DNA of 64,000 nucleotides from Parachryseolinea silvisoli. Its GTDB lineage: Bacteria > Bacteroidota > Bacteroidia > Cytophagales > Cyclobacteriaceae. The notes under the pieces are model-generated. The model made no database searches, was not told where the DNA came from, and saw nothing but the letters and a program-made list of their open reading frames with translations. The DNA lies in contig NZ_JAIOAO010000002.1 of assembly GCF_021190955.1 (NCBI RefSeq), positions 1,302,001 through 1,366,000 of the forward strand. The letters are read 5' to 3'. Numbering within the stretch: the stretch's first letter is position 1; each line of letters opens with the position of its first letter. The translations under genes and the position numbers were made by a program. Shown piece by piece: positions 56,410-64,000 of this stretch.

Positions 56410-58329
56410 ATGGGAAAGATTATTGGAATAGACTTAGGAACCACCAACTCGTGCGTAGCCGTAATGGAAGGCAACGAACCCGTGGTGATCGCCAACAGCG
56501 AGGGTAGAAGAACCACACCTTCTATAGTCGCTTTCCTGGATAACGGTAAGGGCGAACGTAAAGTAGGTGATCCTGCTAAACGCCAAGCTATTACCAATCC
56601 TCAAAATACAGTTTCCTCGATCAAACGCTTCATGGGTAAGAAGTTTGATGAGGTAACAGGCGAAAAGAAAATGGTATCGTACCAGGTAGAAGGTGGCAAC
56701 AACAACACGGTACGGGTACGTATCGGCGACCGCCTCTACACACCGCAGGAAATCTCTGCTATGATTCTTCAAAAAATGAAGAGCACCGCAGAAGACTACC
56801 TGGGCACCACTGTAACAGAGGCCGTTATTACTGTACCTGCCTACTTTAACGATGCTGAGCGTCAGGCTACCAAAGAAGCCGGCCAGATCGCAGGCCTGGA
56901 TGTAAAACGGATCATCAACGAGCCTACTGCTGCTGCGCTGGCGTACGGTTTGGATAAGAAAAACAATGACATGAAGATCGCCGTCTACGACTTGGGCGGT
57001 GGCACATTCGATGTTTCCGTCCTCGAGCTTGGCGACGGCGTGTTTGAAGTAAAATCTACCAATGGTGATGTGCACCTCGGTGGTGACGACTTCGATATGC
57101 GTGTCATGAACTGGCTGGCCGATGAGTTCCATAAAGAAGAGAACGTCGACCTGCGTAAAGACCCGATGGCACTGCAGCGTTTGAAAGAAGCTGCTGAAAA
57201 AGCGAAGATCGAGTTGTCCAGCTCACAAGAGACTGAGATCAACCTGCCCTATATCACATCGGTAGACGGTGTGCCCAAACACTTGGTGAAAAAACTCAGC
57301 CGCGCGAAATTCGAGCAGCTGGTAGATGACCTGGTGCGCAGAACACTGGAGCCTTGCCGCCTCGCGATAAAAGATGCTGGTATTAACGTATCAGAGATCG
57401 ACGAAGTAATCCTGGTCGGTGGTTCTACACGTATCCCCCGCATCGTGGAGGAAGTAGAGAAGTTCTTCGGTAAGAAGCCTTCGAAAGGTGTTAACCCGGA
57501 CGAAGTAGTAGCCGTAGGCGCTGCGATCCAGGGTGGTGTATTGACCGGTGAAGTAAAAGACGTACTGCTGCTCGACGTAACCCCGCTGTCGCTGGGTATC
57601 GAAACGCTGGGTGGTGTGATGACCAAACTGATCGAGTCGAACACAACTATTCCTTCGAAGAAGTCGGAGACATTCTCCACAGCGGCTGACAGCCAGCCTT
57701 CGGTAGAGATACACGTGCTGCAAGGTGAACGTCCGATGGCGAAAGACAACCGTAGCATCGGTCGCTTCCACCTCGACGGTATCCCGCCGGCACCGCGCGG
57801 CATCCCGCAAATCGAAGTAACATTCGATATCGATGCCAACGGTATCCTGCACGTATCGGCTAAAGACAAAGGCACCAACAAGGAGCAGAAGATCCGCATC
57901 GAAGCTTCTTCGGGCCTGACGGACGCCGAGATCAACAAGATGAAGCAGGAAGCACAGGCAAATGCCGATGCCGATAAGAAAACGAGAGAGCGTGCTGAGA
58001 AAATCAACCAGGCTGACTCACTGATATTCCAGACGGAGAGCCAGTTGAAAGAATACGGCGACAAGCTTTCTGACAGCAACAAGGCTGCGATCAACAGTGC
58101 ACTCGAGAAGCTGAAAGAAGCACACAAGGCGCAAGACCTGGCAGGCATCGAAAACGGTGTGAACACACTGAACACAGCATGGCAGGCCGCTACGACGGAG
58201 ATGTATCAGAATACGGGTGGTGCTCCTGGTGCAGCACCGGGCGCAGGTGCCCCGGGCGGTAATGCTTCGAACAATTCGACTGACAACGTATCGGATGTCG
58301 AATACGAAGAAGTAAACGACAAGAAATAA
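56410..58329 (+). CDS. dnaK: Molecular chaperone DnaK (Hsp70)
   Basis: 639 aa. The ATPase domain starts [10 protein letters not shown], has D-L-G-G-G-T-F-D and V-G-G-S-T-R-I-P. The substrate-binding domain begins [11 protein letters not shown]. The alanine/glutamine/Gly-rich C-terminal end closes with V-S-D-V-E-Y-E-E-V, the DnaK tail. With GrpE and DnaJ (at 43720-45440, separated by 11 kb) it refolds proteins under stress. The split of dnaK from grpE-dnaJ is common in Bacteroidota. Confidence 0.98.
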   Translation: MGKIIGIDLGTTNSCVAVMEGNEPVVIANSEGRRTTPSIVAFLDNGKGERKVGDPAKRQAITNPQNTVSSIKRFMGKKFDEVTGEKKMVSYQVEGGNNNTVRVRIGDRLYTPQEISAMILQKMKSTAEDYLGTTVTEAVITVPAYFNDAERQATKEAGQIAGLDVKRIINEPTAAALAYGLDKKNNDMKIAVYDLGGGTFDVSVLELGDGVFEVKSTNGDVHLGGDDFDMRVMNWLADEFHKEENVDLRKDPMALQRLKEAAEKAKIELSSSQETEINLPYITSVDGVPKHLVKKLSRAKFEQLVDDLVRRTLEPCRLAIKDAGINVSEIDEVILVGGSTRIPRIVEEVEKFFGKKPSKGVNPDEVVAVGAAIQGGVLTGEVKDVLLLDVTPLSLGIETLGGVMTKLIESNTTIPSKKSETFSTAADSQPSVEIHVLQGERPMAKDNRSIGRFHLDGIPPAPRGIPQIEVTFDIDANGILHVSAKDKGTNKEQKIRIEASSGLTDAEINKMKQEAQANADADKKTRERAEKINQADSLIFQTESQLKEYGDKLSDSNKAAINSALEKLKEAHKAQDLAGIENGVNTLNTAWQAATTEMYQNTGGAPGAAPGAGAPGGNASNNSTDNVSDVEYEEVNDKK

Positions 58330-58363
58330 TCTTGAGAAGTTAGTTTAACATAGTAAATGGTTT

Positions 58364-58397
58364 GGAAGGCCTTCCCCACGGAAGGCCTTCTTTTTTT
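58364..58397 (+). terminator. Terminator of dnaK
   Basis: Stem GAAGGCC (58365-58371) with GGCCTTC (58384-58390), 12-nt loop, followed by a run of seven T. Confidence 0.82.
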
Positions 58398-58507
58398 ACC
58401 CCGAAAATGCGGCTTACGAACGCCCTTTCGTTTGTAACGGATTGAAAAAGAGCCTGCTGGCCAATAAAAGGTTGCCCGTTCTCTGGCGAATGTCTTTCCG
58501 CACGCAT

Positions 58508-58515
58508 TATATTTG
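58508..58515 (+). promoter_or_regulatory. -7 element of lysC
   Basis: TATATTTG matches TANNTTTG, 24 bases before the ATG at 58540. A -33 box at normal spacing is not clear. Confidence 0.45.
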
Positions 58516-58539
58516 CGCGTTTTAAAAAATACAGTCCTT

Positions 58540-59862
58540 ATGCTAGTAATGAAATTCGGAGGCACCTCAGTAGGGAAGCCTGAACGCATGAAAAAAATTG
58601 CGGACCTTGTATCAGGCGTTCCCGGTAAGAAGATTGTTGTCCTTTCTGCTTTATCAGGCACGACTAATTCACTCGTCGCCATTGGTGATCATCTGTTGCT
58701 GGGACAACGCGCCAAGGCGGAGGAAGTAATCGTGGCCCTGGAAAATCATTACCAGGTATTCATTAAGGAACTGTATGGCAGCGAGGGCTTCCTCGCCATC
58801 GGACAAGAGATCGTAAGCCGCTTCTTTATCTTCATTCGTCTGCTGGCCGCCGGTCAGTTCGACAACAAAGGATACCGCGAGCTGTTAGCGCAAGGCGAGC
58901 TCATCTCTACCGAGCTGTTCTACCAACACCTGCAAGAACGTAAGATCAGCGCGCGCTTACTGCCGGCGCTATACTTCATGTCCATCGATGAGAATGAAGA
59001 GCCCGAGCTGGAAAAAATATCCGAACGTTTGAAGCCGCTCGTTAGCTCGCTGGCCAATGTAGAGATCATCATCACCCAAGGCTATATCTGCCGTAATCAT
59101 CGCAATGAGATCGACAACCTGAAACGCGGGGGCAGTGATTATACCGCTTCCCTGATCGGCGCTGCGATCCGTGCGGAAGAAATCCAAATCTGGACCGACA
59201 TCGACGGCATGCACAACAACGACCCGCGCATCGTGAAGAAGACCGTGCCGATCTCCGAACTGACCTTTGACGAAGCGTCTGAGCTGGCCTACTTTGGTGC
59301 GAAGATTCTGCACCCGTCTACAATCGTCCCCGCGCAGAAATATAACGTACCGGTGCGGTTGAAAAACACCATGGATGAAAAAGCCTTTGGTACCATCATT
59401 ACCAGCAAAGGCACGGAAGGTTCGTTCAAAGCCATTGCTGCAAAAGATGGTATTACCGCGATTAACATCAAGTCATCACGCATGCTGATGGCGTACGGCT
59501 TCCTGCGCCGTGTGTTCGAGGTGTTTGAAAATCATAAGACGTCAATCGATATGATTACCACGGCAGAGGTATCGGTGTCCCTAACCATTGACAACGATGC
59601 ACACCTGCCCTCCATTGAAACGGAGCTGAAGAAATTCGGTACCATCGAAGTGTATAAAGATCAGGCGATCATCTGTATTGTCGGTAACAAGATTACCGAG
59701 CAGAAAGGTATGCTGAACAAAGTATTTGATGCCCTTTCGGAAATACCGGTGCGTATGGTATGCTGCGGTGGTAGCCCAAACAACGTGACGGTACTGGTCG
59801 ACAAGAGCTATAAAGAGAAGGCCTTGAATGTGCTCAACGAAGAGCTCTTCGGTCTGAAGTAA
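58540..59862 (+). CDS. lysC: Aspartate kinase, monofunctional
   Basis: 440 aa from the ATG at 58540; a TTG 27 bp upstream lies in the promoter and is rejected. It phosphorylates aspartate, the first step towards lysine, threonine, methionine and diaminopimelate. The kinase core has M-K-F-G-G-T-S-V-G at the N-terminus and G-G-S-D-Y-T-A-S and W-T-D-I-D-G-M in the middle. Two ACT domains, at about residues 295-365 and 375-435, sense pathway end products. No other pathway gene is adjacent. Confidence 0.94.
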   Translation: MLVMKFGGTSVGKPERMKKIADLVSGVPGKKIVVLSALSGTTNSLVAIGDHLLLGQRAKAEEVIVALENHYQVFIKELYGSEGFLAIGQEIVSRFFIFIRLLAAGQFDNKGYRELLAQGELISTELFYQHLQERKISARLLPALYFMSIDENEEPELEKISERLKPLVSSLANVEIIITQGYICRNHRNEIDNLKRGGSDYTASLIGAAIRAEEIQIWTDIDGMHNNDPRIVKKTVPISELTFDEASELAYFGAKILHPSTIVPAQKYNVPVRLKNTMDEKAFGTIITSKGTEGSFKAIAAKDGITAINIKSSRMLMAYGFLRRVFEVFENHKTSIDMITTAEVSVSLTIDNDAHLPSIETELKKFGTIEVYKDQAIICIVGNKITEQKGMLNKVFDALSEIPVRMVCCGGSPNNVTVLVDKSYKEKALNVLNEELFGLK

Positions 59863-59880
59863 TGGAATCTATACTATCAT

Positions 59881-59923
59881 CACCGGACACAGTTTCCGTC
59901 GCGAGAGGTGTCCGGTGTTTTTT
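59881..59923 (+). terminator. Terminator of lysC
   Basis: Perfect 10-bp inverted repeat CACCGGACAC / GTGTCCGGTG with a 17-nt loop, followed by TTTTTT. Confidence 0.85.
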
Positions 59924-60164
59924 GGTGTAACACGTAAGTTTTCTTGACCCTTGTAAGAAATACCCCGTTCACGGTTATCAACCCCGATTTTTAGGGTAGA
60001 AAGCAGATTTTAGGGGTTTTGTCACTTTCAGCCAGTGTTATTTTTTGCTGATTTTGGCATCCTAAAACGCCTTATCTTCCTGCGTAGGGGCTTTTTAACC
60101 GGGCGTCGGCCCGGTGGCCGGGTGCCAACCCCCGGGGTGCACAAAAAAAGCGGTACAAAACCGT

Positions 60165-60172
60165 TAACTTTG
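60165..60172 (+). promoter_or_regulatory. -7 element of the CorC/CNNM gene
   Basis: TAACTTTG matches TANNTTTG, 17 bases before the ATG. No -33 box is recognised. Confidence 0.4.
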
Positions 60173-60189
60173 AAGTTTTAGCGTTCACT

Positions 60190-61494
60190 ATGGCGTTTGA
60201 TATTTTCTTAACACTTTTCCTGGTGTTGCTAAATGGTTTTTTCGTTGCTGCCGAATTTGCCATTGTTAAAGTCCGGTCCTCGCAAATTGCTGTACAAGCC
60301 GGCAATGCACGGAAGGCTGCTGCACAGATCATCATCGACAACCTCGACGGCTTTCTGGCGGCTACGCAATTGGGCATTACACTCGCCAGTCTCGGTCTTG
60401 GTTGGGTGGGCGAAGACGTCGTATCCCGTATCATCCTAAACGTTATGGATGCCTTTGGACTGCCACTCGACGAAGCCCTCGCACATCGTATCGCGGTGCC
60501 GGTAGCCTTTGCTACGCTGACCGTACTGCACATCGTTTTTGGCGAGCTGGCACCGAAGTCCATAGCCATTCGCTACCCGACCTCTACAACGCTGGCGGTA
60601 TCTGTTCCGCTGCGTATCTTTTATTTCATTTGTAAGCCCGTTATTTCGTTGCTGAATGGTTTTGCCAATCTGGTACTGAAGATTTTTGGTATAAAACCTA
60701 TGCACGAGCAAGACGAGATTCACTCCGAAGAAGAACTGAAACTCATCATTGCGGAAAGCGAAGAAGGTGGCGCCATTGAAAGCAGCGAGCGCGAGCTGAT
60801 CCAAAATGTATTTGACTTTGACGACCGCATTGTAAAACAGGTCATGGTGCCGCGCATAAAAATCTCGGCTATTAACGTAACCGCCACGTTGGATCAGGCA
60901 CTGCAAATCGTGCTCAAGGAAGGGTACTCACGCTACCCTATATACGACACCAGCCTGGACGATATAAAAGGTATTGTGACCGGCAAGGACATTGTACAAC
61001 ACTTCATCAACAAGACCAACAAAACGCTGTTGGAGATCGCCCACCCGCCGTATCTCGTGACAGAGAATAAACCGATCGACCATCTGTTGCGCGAATTTCA
61101 ACGCAAGAAGATCCAGATGTCGGTGGTGATCAGCGAGTATGGTGGCACCATTGGTATTGTGACCATGGAAGACATCATCGAAGAACTTGTCGGCGAGATT
61201 CAGGACGAACACGACCACGAAGCGCAGATCGTGATCCAGAGTGGCAACACCTTCCAGGTGATTGCCACGTCGCCCATTCACGACATCAACAAAGAGCTGG
61301 ATATACCCTTTGCCGAATCGGAAGATTACGATACCCTGGCCGGACTTCTCTTGCAGCATAAGCCTTTCGACTTGCGCGAAGGCGAAGAATTCGAGCTGGA
61401 TGGCTACATGGTGCGTATCATCAAGATGACCAAGACGCTGCCAGAACTGGTAGAGCTGCGCGTTCTCGACAGCCCCACACATAATACAGACTAG
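60190..61494 (+). CDS. CNNM/CorC family transporter-like protein (DUF21, CBS pair, CorC_HlyC)
   Basis: 434 aa. An N-terminal DUF21 membrane domain (about residues 1-190, four segments) is followed by a CBS pair (about 215-335, beginning V-M-V-P-R-I-K-I-S-A-I and containing E-Y-G-G-T-I-G-I-V-T-M-E-D-I) and a C-terminal CorC_HlyC domain (about 350-425). Members are linked to magnesium export or sodium/magnesium exchange; older names as haemolysins are misleading. The opening M-A-F-D-I-F-L-T-L-F fits a membrane start. It is alone in its unit. Confidence 0.9.
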   Translation: MAFDIFLTLFLVLLNGFFVAAEFAIVKVRSSQIAVQAGNARKAAAQIIIDNLDGFLAATQLGITLASLGLGWVGEDVVSRIILNVMDAFGLPLDEALAHRIAVPVAFATLTVLHIVFGELAPKSIAIRYPTSTTLAVSVPLRIFYFICKPVISLLNGFANLVLKIFGIKPMHEQDEIHSEEELKLIIAESEEGGAIESSERELIQNVFDFDDRIVKQVMVPRIKISAINVTATLDQALQIVLKEGYSRYPIYDTSLDDIKGIVTGKDIVQHFINKTNKTLLEIAHPPYLVTENKPIDHLLREFQRKKIQMSVVISEYGGTIGIVTMEDIIEELVGEIQDEHDHEAQIVIQSGNTFQVIATSPIHDINKELDIPFAESEDYDTLAGLLLQHKPFDLREGEEFELDGYMVRIIKMTKTLPELVELRVLDSPTHNTD

Positions 61495-61510
61495 AAGAAA
61501 CAAAGCGGGC

Positions 61511-61565
61511 GTGGAGTATGAGAGCCAAGATGGTGCTCTGGTTTTTCTCCGCTCTCACACTCCAC
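61511..61565. repeat. 15-bp inverted repeat between convergent genes
   Basis: GTGGAGTATGAGAGC (61511-61525) and GCTCTCACACTCCAC (61551-61565) pair with one mismatch, across a 25-base loop that itself holds a small GAGC/GCTC stem. There is no clear T tract, so it is a weak terminator candidate or another kind of structured element. Confidence 0.5.
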
Positions 61566-61577
61566 ACTCACGCTGTT

Positions 61578-62810
61578 TTAAGCCGACACCAGTTGCTTCA
61601 GCGAAAGCTCAAACGACGCTTGCGCAATCCCCGTCTTACCCTTGTTCACAGCATACGTCCTATCCAATGCCTTCCGGATAGTCTGCGCAATATCCTGGAA
61701 GATCGCGGCGTCCTCCATCTTTACTTCACTCTCCATAAAGAAGGCAAAGACCCGGGCCATGCCACAGTTGGCAATGAAATCTGGTAACACCGAAAACTTC
61801 TGATCAGCGTATAGCCCTGTCGGGCCAAAGAAAATCTCCGGATCTGCAAAAGGCACGTTCGCGCCACACGAGAAAACTTCCAGGTGCGAGGCCATCATGC
61901 GGTCTACCTGTTCGCGGGTAATGAGCCGCGATGCCGCGGCCGGTATAAAGATTTCGAAAGCAAGATCCCAGATGCGCGTATTGGCGACATCAAATGGCAA
62001 TAGATCGGGCGACACCAGTCTGTTGCCGTTGCGATCTGTGACAAGCTGGCGGATCTCTTCCAGCGTAAAGCCGTCCTGATTGATCAGCCCGCCTTCGTGG
62101 GTGAGAATGCCGACTACTTTTACACCCATCTGTGCCAGGTAAAAGCCGGCCGCCGCACCCACGTTGCCCCAGCCCTGTACCACGGCGCGTTTGCCGGCCA
62201 CGTTGCCGCCCCACAATTCATAATAATGTTTGACAGCCTGTGCCACGCCATAGCCGGTACACATGTCGGCCACGGTATACTTCTTTTGTAGAGAAGGCGT
62301 GAACTGCTCGTCTTCAATAACTTTCACCACGCCCTGGCGCAGCTGCCCAATGCGGTTTACCTTCTGGGCTTCGGTTGGTTTATAGTGCCCGGTAAATACA
62401 CCCTCTTGTGGATGCCAGATACCGACATCTTCCGTAATGGGGATTACCTCGTGAATCTCGTCTACATTCAAATCGCCACCGGTGCCATAATAATACTTCA
62501 GCAACGGCATGACCGATGCATACCACCGTTGCAGCACACCCGCTTTGCGCGGATCGTTAGGATCGAAATTGATACCGGACTTTGCACCGCCGATGGGTGG
62601 GCCCGACACCGTAAACTTTACCTCCATGGTTTTTGCCAGCGACTCTACTTCGCGTTTGTCAAGGCCTTTGCGCATGCGTGTTCCGCCACCGGCGGCGCCG
62701 CCGCGCAAGGAGTTGATGACGACCCAACCTTCGGCTTCAGTCTCACTGTCTTTCCATTCAAAGACAATCTCGGGGCGCTTGTTCTCAAATTTCTGTAAGA
62801 GTTCTTTCAT
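61578..62810 (-). CDS. Glu/Leu/Phe/Val-type amino acid dehydrogenase
   Basis: 410 aa NAD(P)-dependent dehydrogenase. The substrate-binding Lys is about K65 (M-E-V-K-F) and the catalytic Lys K77 lies in P-I-G-G-A-K-S-G. The nucleotide-binding motif reads G-W-G-N-V-G (213-218). This is the size of the glutamate or leucine/valine group, and the sequence does not tell which amino acid is used. The N-terminal motif R-G-G-A-A-G-G-G-T-R is typical. It could deaminate amino acids from peptide or tryptophan breakdown. It is followed by a repeat rather than a plain terminator. Confidence 0.88.
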   Translation of the reverse strand: MKELLQKFENKRPEIVFEWKDSETEAEGWVVINSLRGGAAGGGTRMRKGLDKREVESLAKTMEVKFTVSGPPIGGAKSGINFDPNDPRKAGVLQRWYASVMPLLKYYYGTGGDLNVDEIHEVIPITEDVGIWHPQEGVFTGHYKPTEAQKVNRIGQLRQGVVKVIEDEQFTPSLQKKYTVADMCTGYGVAQAVKHYYELWGGNVAGKRAVVQGWGNVGAAAGFYLAQMGVKVVGILTHEGGLINQDGFTLEEIRQLVTDRNGNRLVSPDLLPFDVANTRIWDLAFEIFIPAAASRLITREQVDRMMASHLEVFSCGANVPFADPEIFFGPTGLYADQKFSVLPDFIANCGMARVFAFFMESEVKMEDAAIFQDIAQTIRKALDRTYAVNKGKTGIAQASFELSLKQLVSA

Positions 62811-62875
62811 GGGGAAAAAAGGGCTTCAGTTTAGGAGCTGCGAGTTTACGCGTTTACCGCCGAGCTTCAAAATAA

Positions 62876-62898
62876 AGCACGCACGGAATGTGCGTGCT
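62876..62898 (-). terminator. Terminator of anmK
   Basis: Perfect 9-bp inverted repeat AGCACGCAC / GTGCGTGCT with a 5-nt loop, followed on the minus strand by a T-rich stretch (complement of CTTCAAAATAA). It lies 39 bp past the anmK stop codon. Confidence 0.7.
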
Positions 62899-62936
62899 GA
62901 AACACCTATAGATATAGTATACGATGAATGGTGGCG

Positions 62937-64000
62937 TTATACCAGGCCAACGGTGAGGCCGGAGGAACTATCGCGCGACGCCAGTGTAACCGACTTCAGG
63001 CAGTTGACCTCGTTGCGGCTGCGCAACACACCCAGGAACGCAAAGACCAGCGCTTCTTTAAATTTGATCACCGTTTCATCCGGAAGGATCAGCGAGATTT
63101 GGTCACCGCAATGCTCCAGCAGGCAGCTCATGAAGAAGTGGTTGAAAGCGCCACCGCCGGTACACAGCACACTGGCCGCGCGGTTGCCCACGCTTCCCAG
63201 AATGGCATCGCCGACTTCGCGTGCCGCGGCGACCGTGAAGGTATGCAGGCGGTCGTGTAGGGCTATCGTGTCTTTGTCGAGCAGGGGACGGAATTTCTTT
63301 TCAAAGATCTCGCGGCCGAGCGAGGGCTTTTTCGCGCGCAGCGGCTCATACGCTTTGGTGAGCGACTTTAAAAGACCTGTATGCAGCTCGCCCTCAGCGG
63401 CCATAGCACCACCGGCGTCATATCCTTTTCCGGCCTTGCCAGCCAGGTAATTCAAGCCCATGTTTACAAAGGCAGCATCCCACGCCAGGCGTTTGCCTTT
63501 TACATCGAGCGATAAATTGGCAATACCCCCCAGGTTGAGGCAAACATCGTATTCGTGAAACAGGTGTTTATCACCGACGGGCACAAGGGGTGCACCTTGC
63601 CCGCCGTAGAGCACGTCCAGGCCGCGGAAGTCGTATATGACGGGTTTCTCTGCCGAGGTGTACAAGGCCTGGCCGTTGCCAATCTGCAGTGTAAAGCCGT
63701 TGTCGGGCTGGTGGAACACCGTGTGACCATGCGAGGCGATAAAGTCTACGTTCACCTTATGCTTGCTCAGGAACGTGCGGCACGCCTGCCCCAGGAAATG
63801 ACCGTACTCCACGTCCAGGGCGACTAATGCCTCGCCGCTGAGCTGATGGGCGGCCTTCAGCTTCTTTTGCCAGGGCGATGTGTATTTCAGCGTCTCGGCT
63901 TGTACGATGGAAAATGTCCAGCCGGCATCGGTCCGTTTGAACGTACAGTAGGCAAGGTCCAAACCATCCAGGGATGTGCCCGACATCAGGCCGAGGACTT
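62937..64000 (-). CDS. anmK: Anhydro-N-acetylmuramic acid kinase, 5' end outside window
   Basis: About 354 codons are visible; the frame stays open to the window edge with V-L-G-L before M-S-G-T-S-L-D-G, the ATP-binding start of the family, so only a few residues are missing. AnmK opens the 1,6-anhydro ring of anhydro-N-acetylmuramic acid and phosphorylates it, feeding cell-wall recycling. Further motifs are G-H-T-V-F-H, N-L-G-G-I-A-N and C-T-G-G-G-A-F-N. Its substrate arises from lytic transglycosylases such as the MltF-like protein at 21523-23010. Confidence 0.93.
   Translation of the reverse strand, partial: VLGLMSGTSLDGLDLAYCTFKRTDAGWTFSIVQAETLKYTSPWQKKLKAAHQLSGEALVALDVEYGHFLGQACRTFLSKHKVNVDFIASHGHTVFHQPDNGFTLQIGNGQALYTSAEKPVIYDFRGLDVLYGGQGAPLVPVGDKHLFHEYDVCLNLGGIANLSLDVKGKRLAWDAAFVNMGLNYLAGKAGKGYDAGGAMAAEGELHTGLLKSLTKAYEPLRAKKPSLGREIFEKKFRPLLDKDTIALHDRLHTFTVAAAREVGDAILGSVGNRAASVLCTGGGAFNHFFMSCLLEHCGDQISLILPDETVIKFKEALVFAFLGVLRSRNEVNCLKSVTLASRDSSSGLTVGLV

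Larger units (their letters stand above)
59863..60189. other. 327-bp gap between lysC and the CorC/CNNM gene
   Basis: No gene. It contains the lysC terminator at its left end. A repeated phrase (GATTTTTAGGGTAG and GATTTTAGGGG) occurs around 59985-60020. A GC-rich hairpin CCGGGC-GTCG-GCCCGG lies at 60099-60114. A -7 element sits at 60165-60172. The purpose of the GC-rich part is unclear. Confidence 0.4.

Noticed and set aside
57249-58175. A 308-codon open frame antisense to dnaK
   Set aside because: Antisense open frames are well known in dnaK genes because of codon bias; no independent evidence for a gene.

Overview
The window reads as a gene-dense chromosomal segment of a free-living Bacteroidota bacterium, most likely a member of the Cytophagales. 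Four things point there: a 2450-residue SprA/Sov translocon of the type IX secretion system placed directly after ruvA; several promoters of the Bacteroidota form TTTG-N19-TANNTTTG with little Shine-Dalgarno signal; many secreted proteins with lipobox or AXA signal peptides; and a membrane-bound AraC regulator. I see no tRNA, rRNA, CRISPR array, insertion sequence or prophage. The first gene (Lrp/AsnC type) and the last gene (anmK) are cut by the window edges.

Layout. 1-1628: end of an Lrp-type regulator, a PyrR-like phosphoribosyltransferase and panB. 1630-4473: an Ada-like repair protein, a cysteine-rich copper-storage-type protein, a membrane AraC regulator and acylphosphatase. 4583-6632: a three-gene ECF42-type sigma factor unit. 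6618-8251: nadR-pnuC (NAD salvage). 8354-9886: a tandem pair of secreted proteins of unknown function. 9883-12711: aldehyde dehydrogenase, an atypical SDR and 3-hydroxyanthranilate dioxygenase. 12801-20890: sprA and ruvA. 21523-25563: an MltF-like transglycosylase, then kynU-kmo. 25693-27023: gcvH and lipA. 27114-30496: four tandem collagen-like lipoproteins with a decayed fifth copy. 30823-38035: two M28 peptidases, gcvP and two paralogous small secreted proteins. 38209-43514: serine dehydratase, a membrane protein, upp, an M42-like peptidase, hpt, adk, obgE. 43720-45440: grpE-dnaJ. 45571-50057: an envelope protein, an ABC exporter and a histidine kinase. 50167-51988: atpD-atpC. 52066-55234: a four-gene operon headed by prfC. 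55332-64000: an aldo/keto reductase, dnaK, lysC, a CorC/CNNM protein, an amino acid dehydrogenase and partial anmK.

How they work together. The kynurenine branch of tryptophan catabolism is split between two loci (kynU-kmo; the dioxygenase and the aldehyde dehydrogenase/SDR pair) and lies near nadR-pnuC. Glycine/serine metabolism is represented by gcvH, lipA (which lipoylates H protein), gcvP and a serine dehydratase. The DnaK-DnaJ-GrpE machine is split into two loci, and both carry the same sigma-54-like element (TTGGCA-N6-TTGA) in front of the first gene. DnaJ lacks one of its two usual zinc centres. The most unusual locus is the array of collagen-like lipoproteins with its pseudogene remnant. 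Nothing in the window is clearly a new defence or mobile system.
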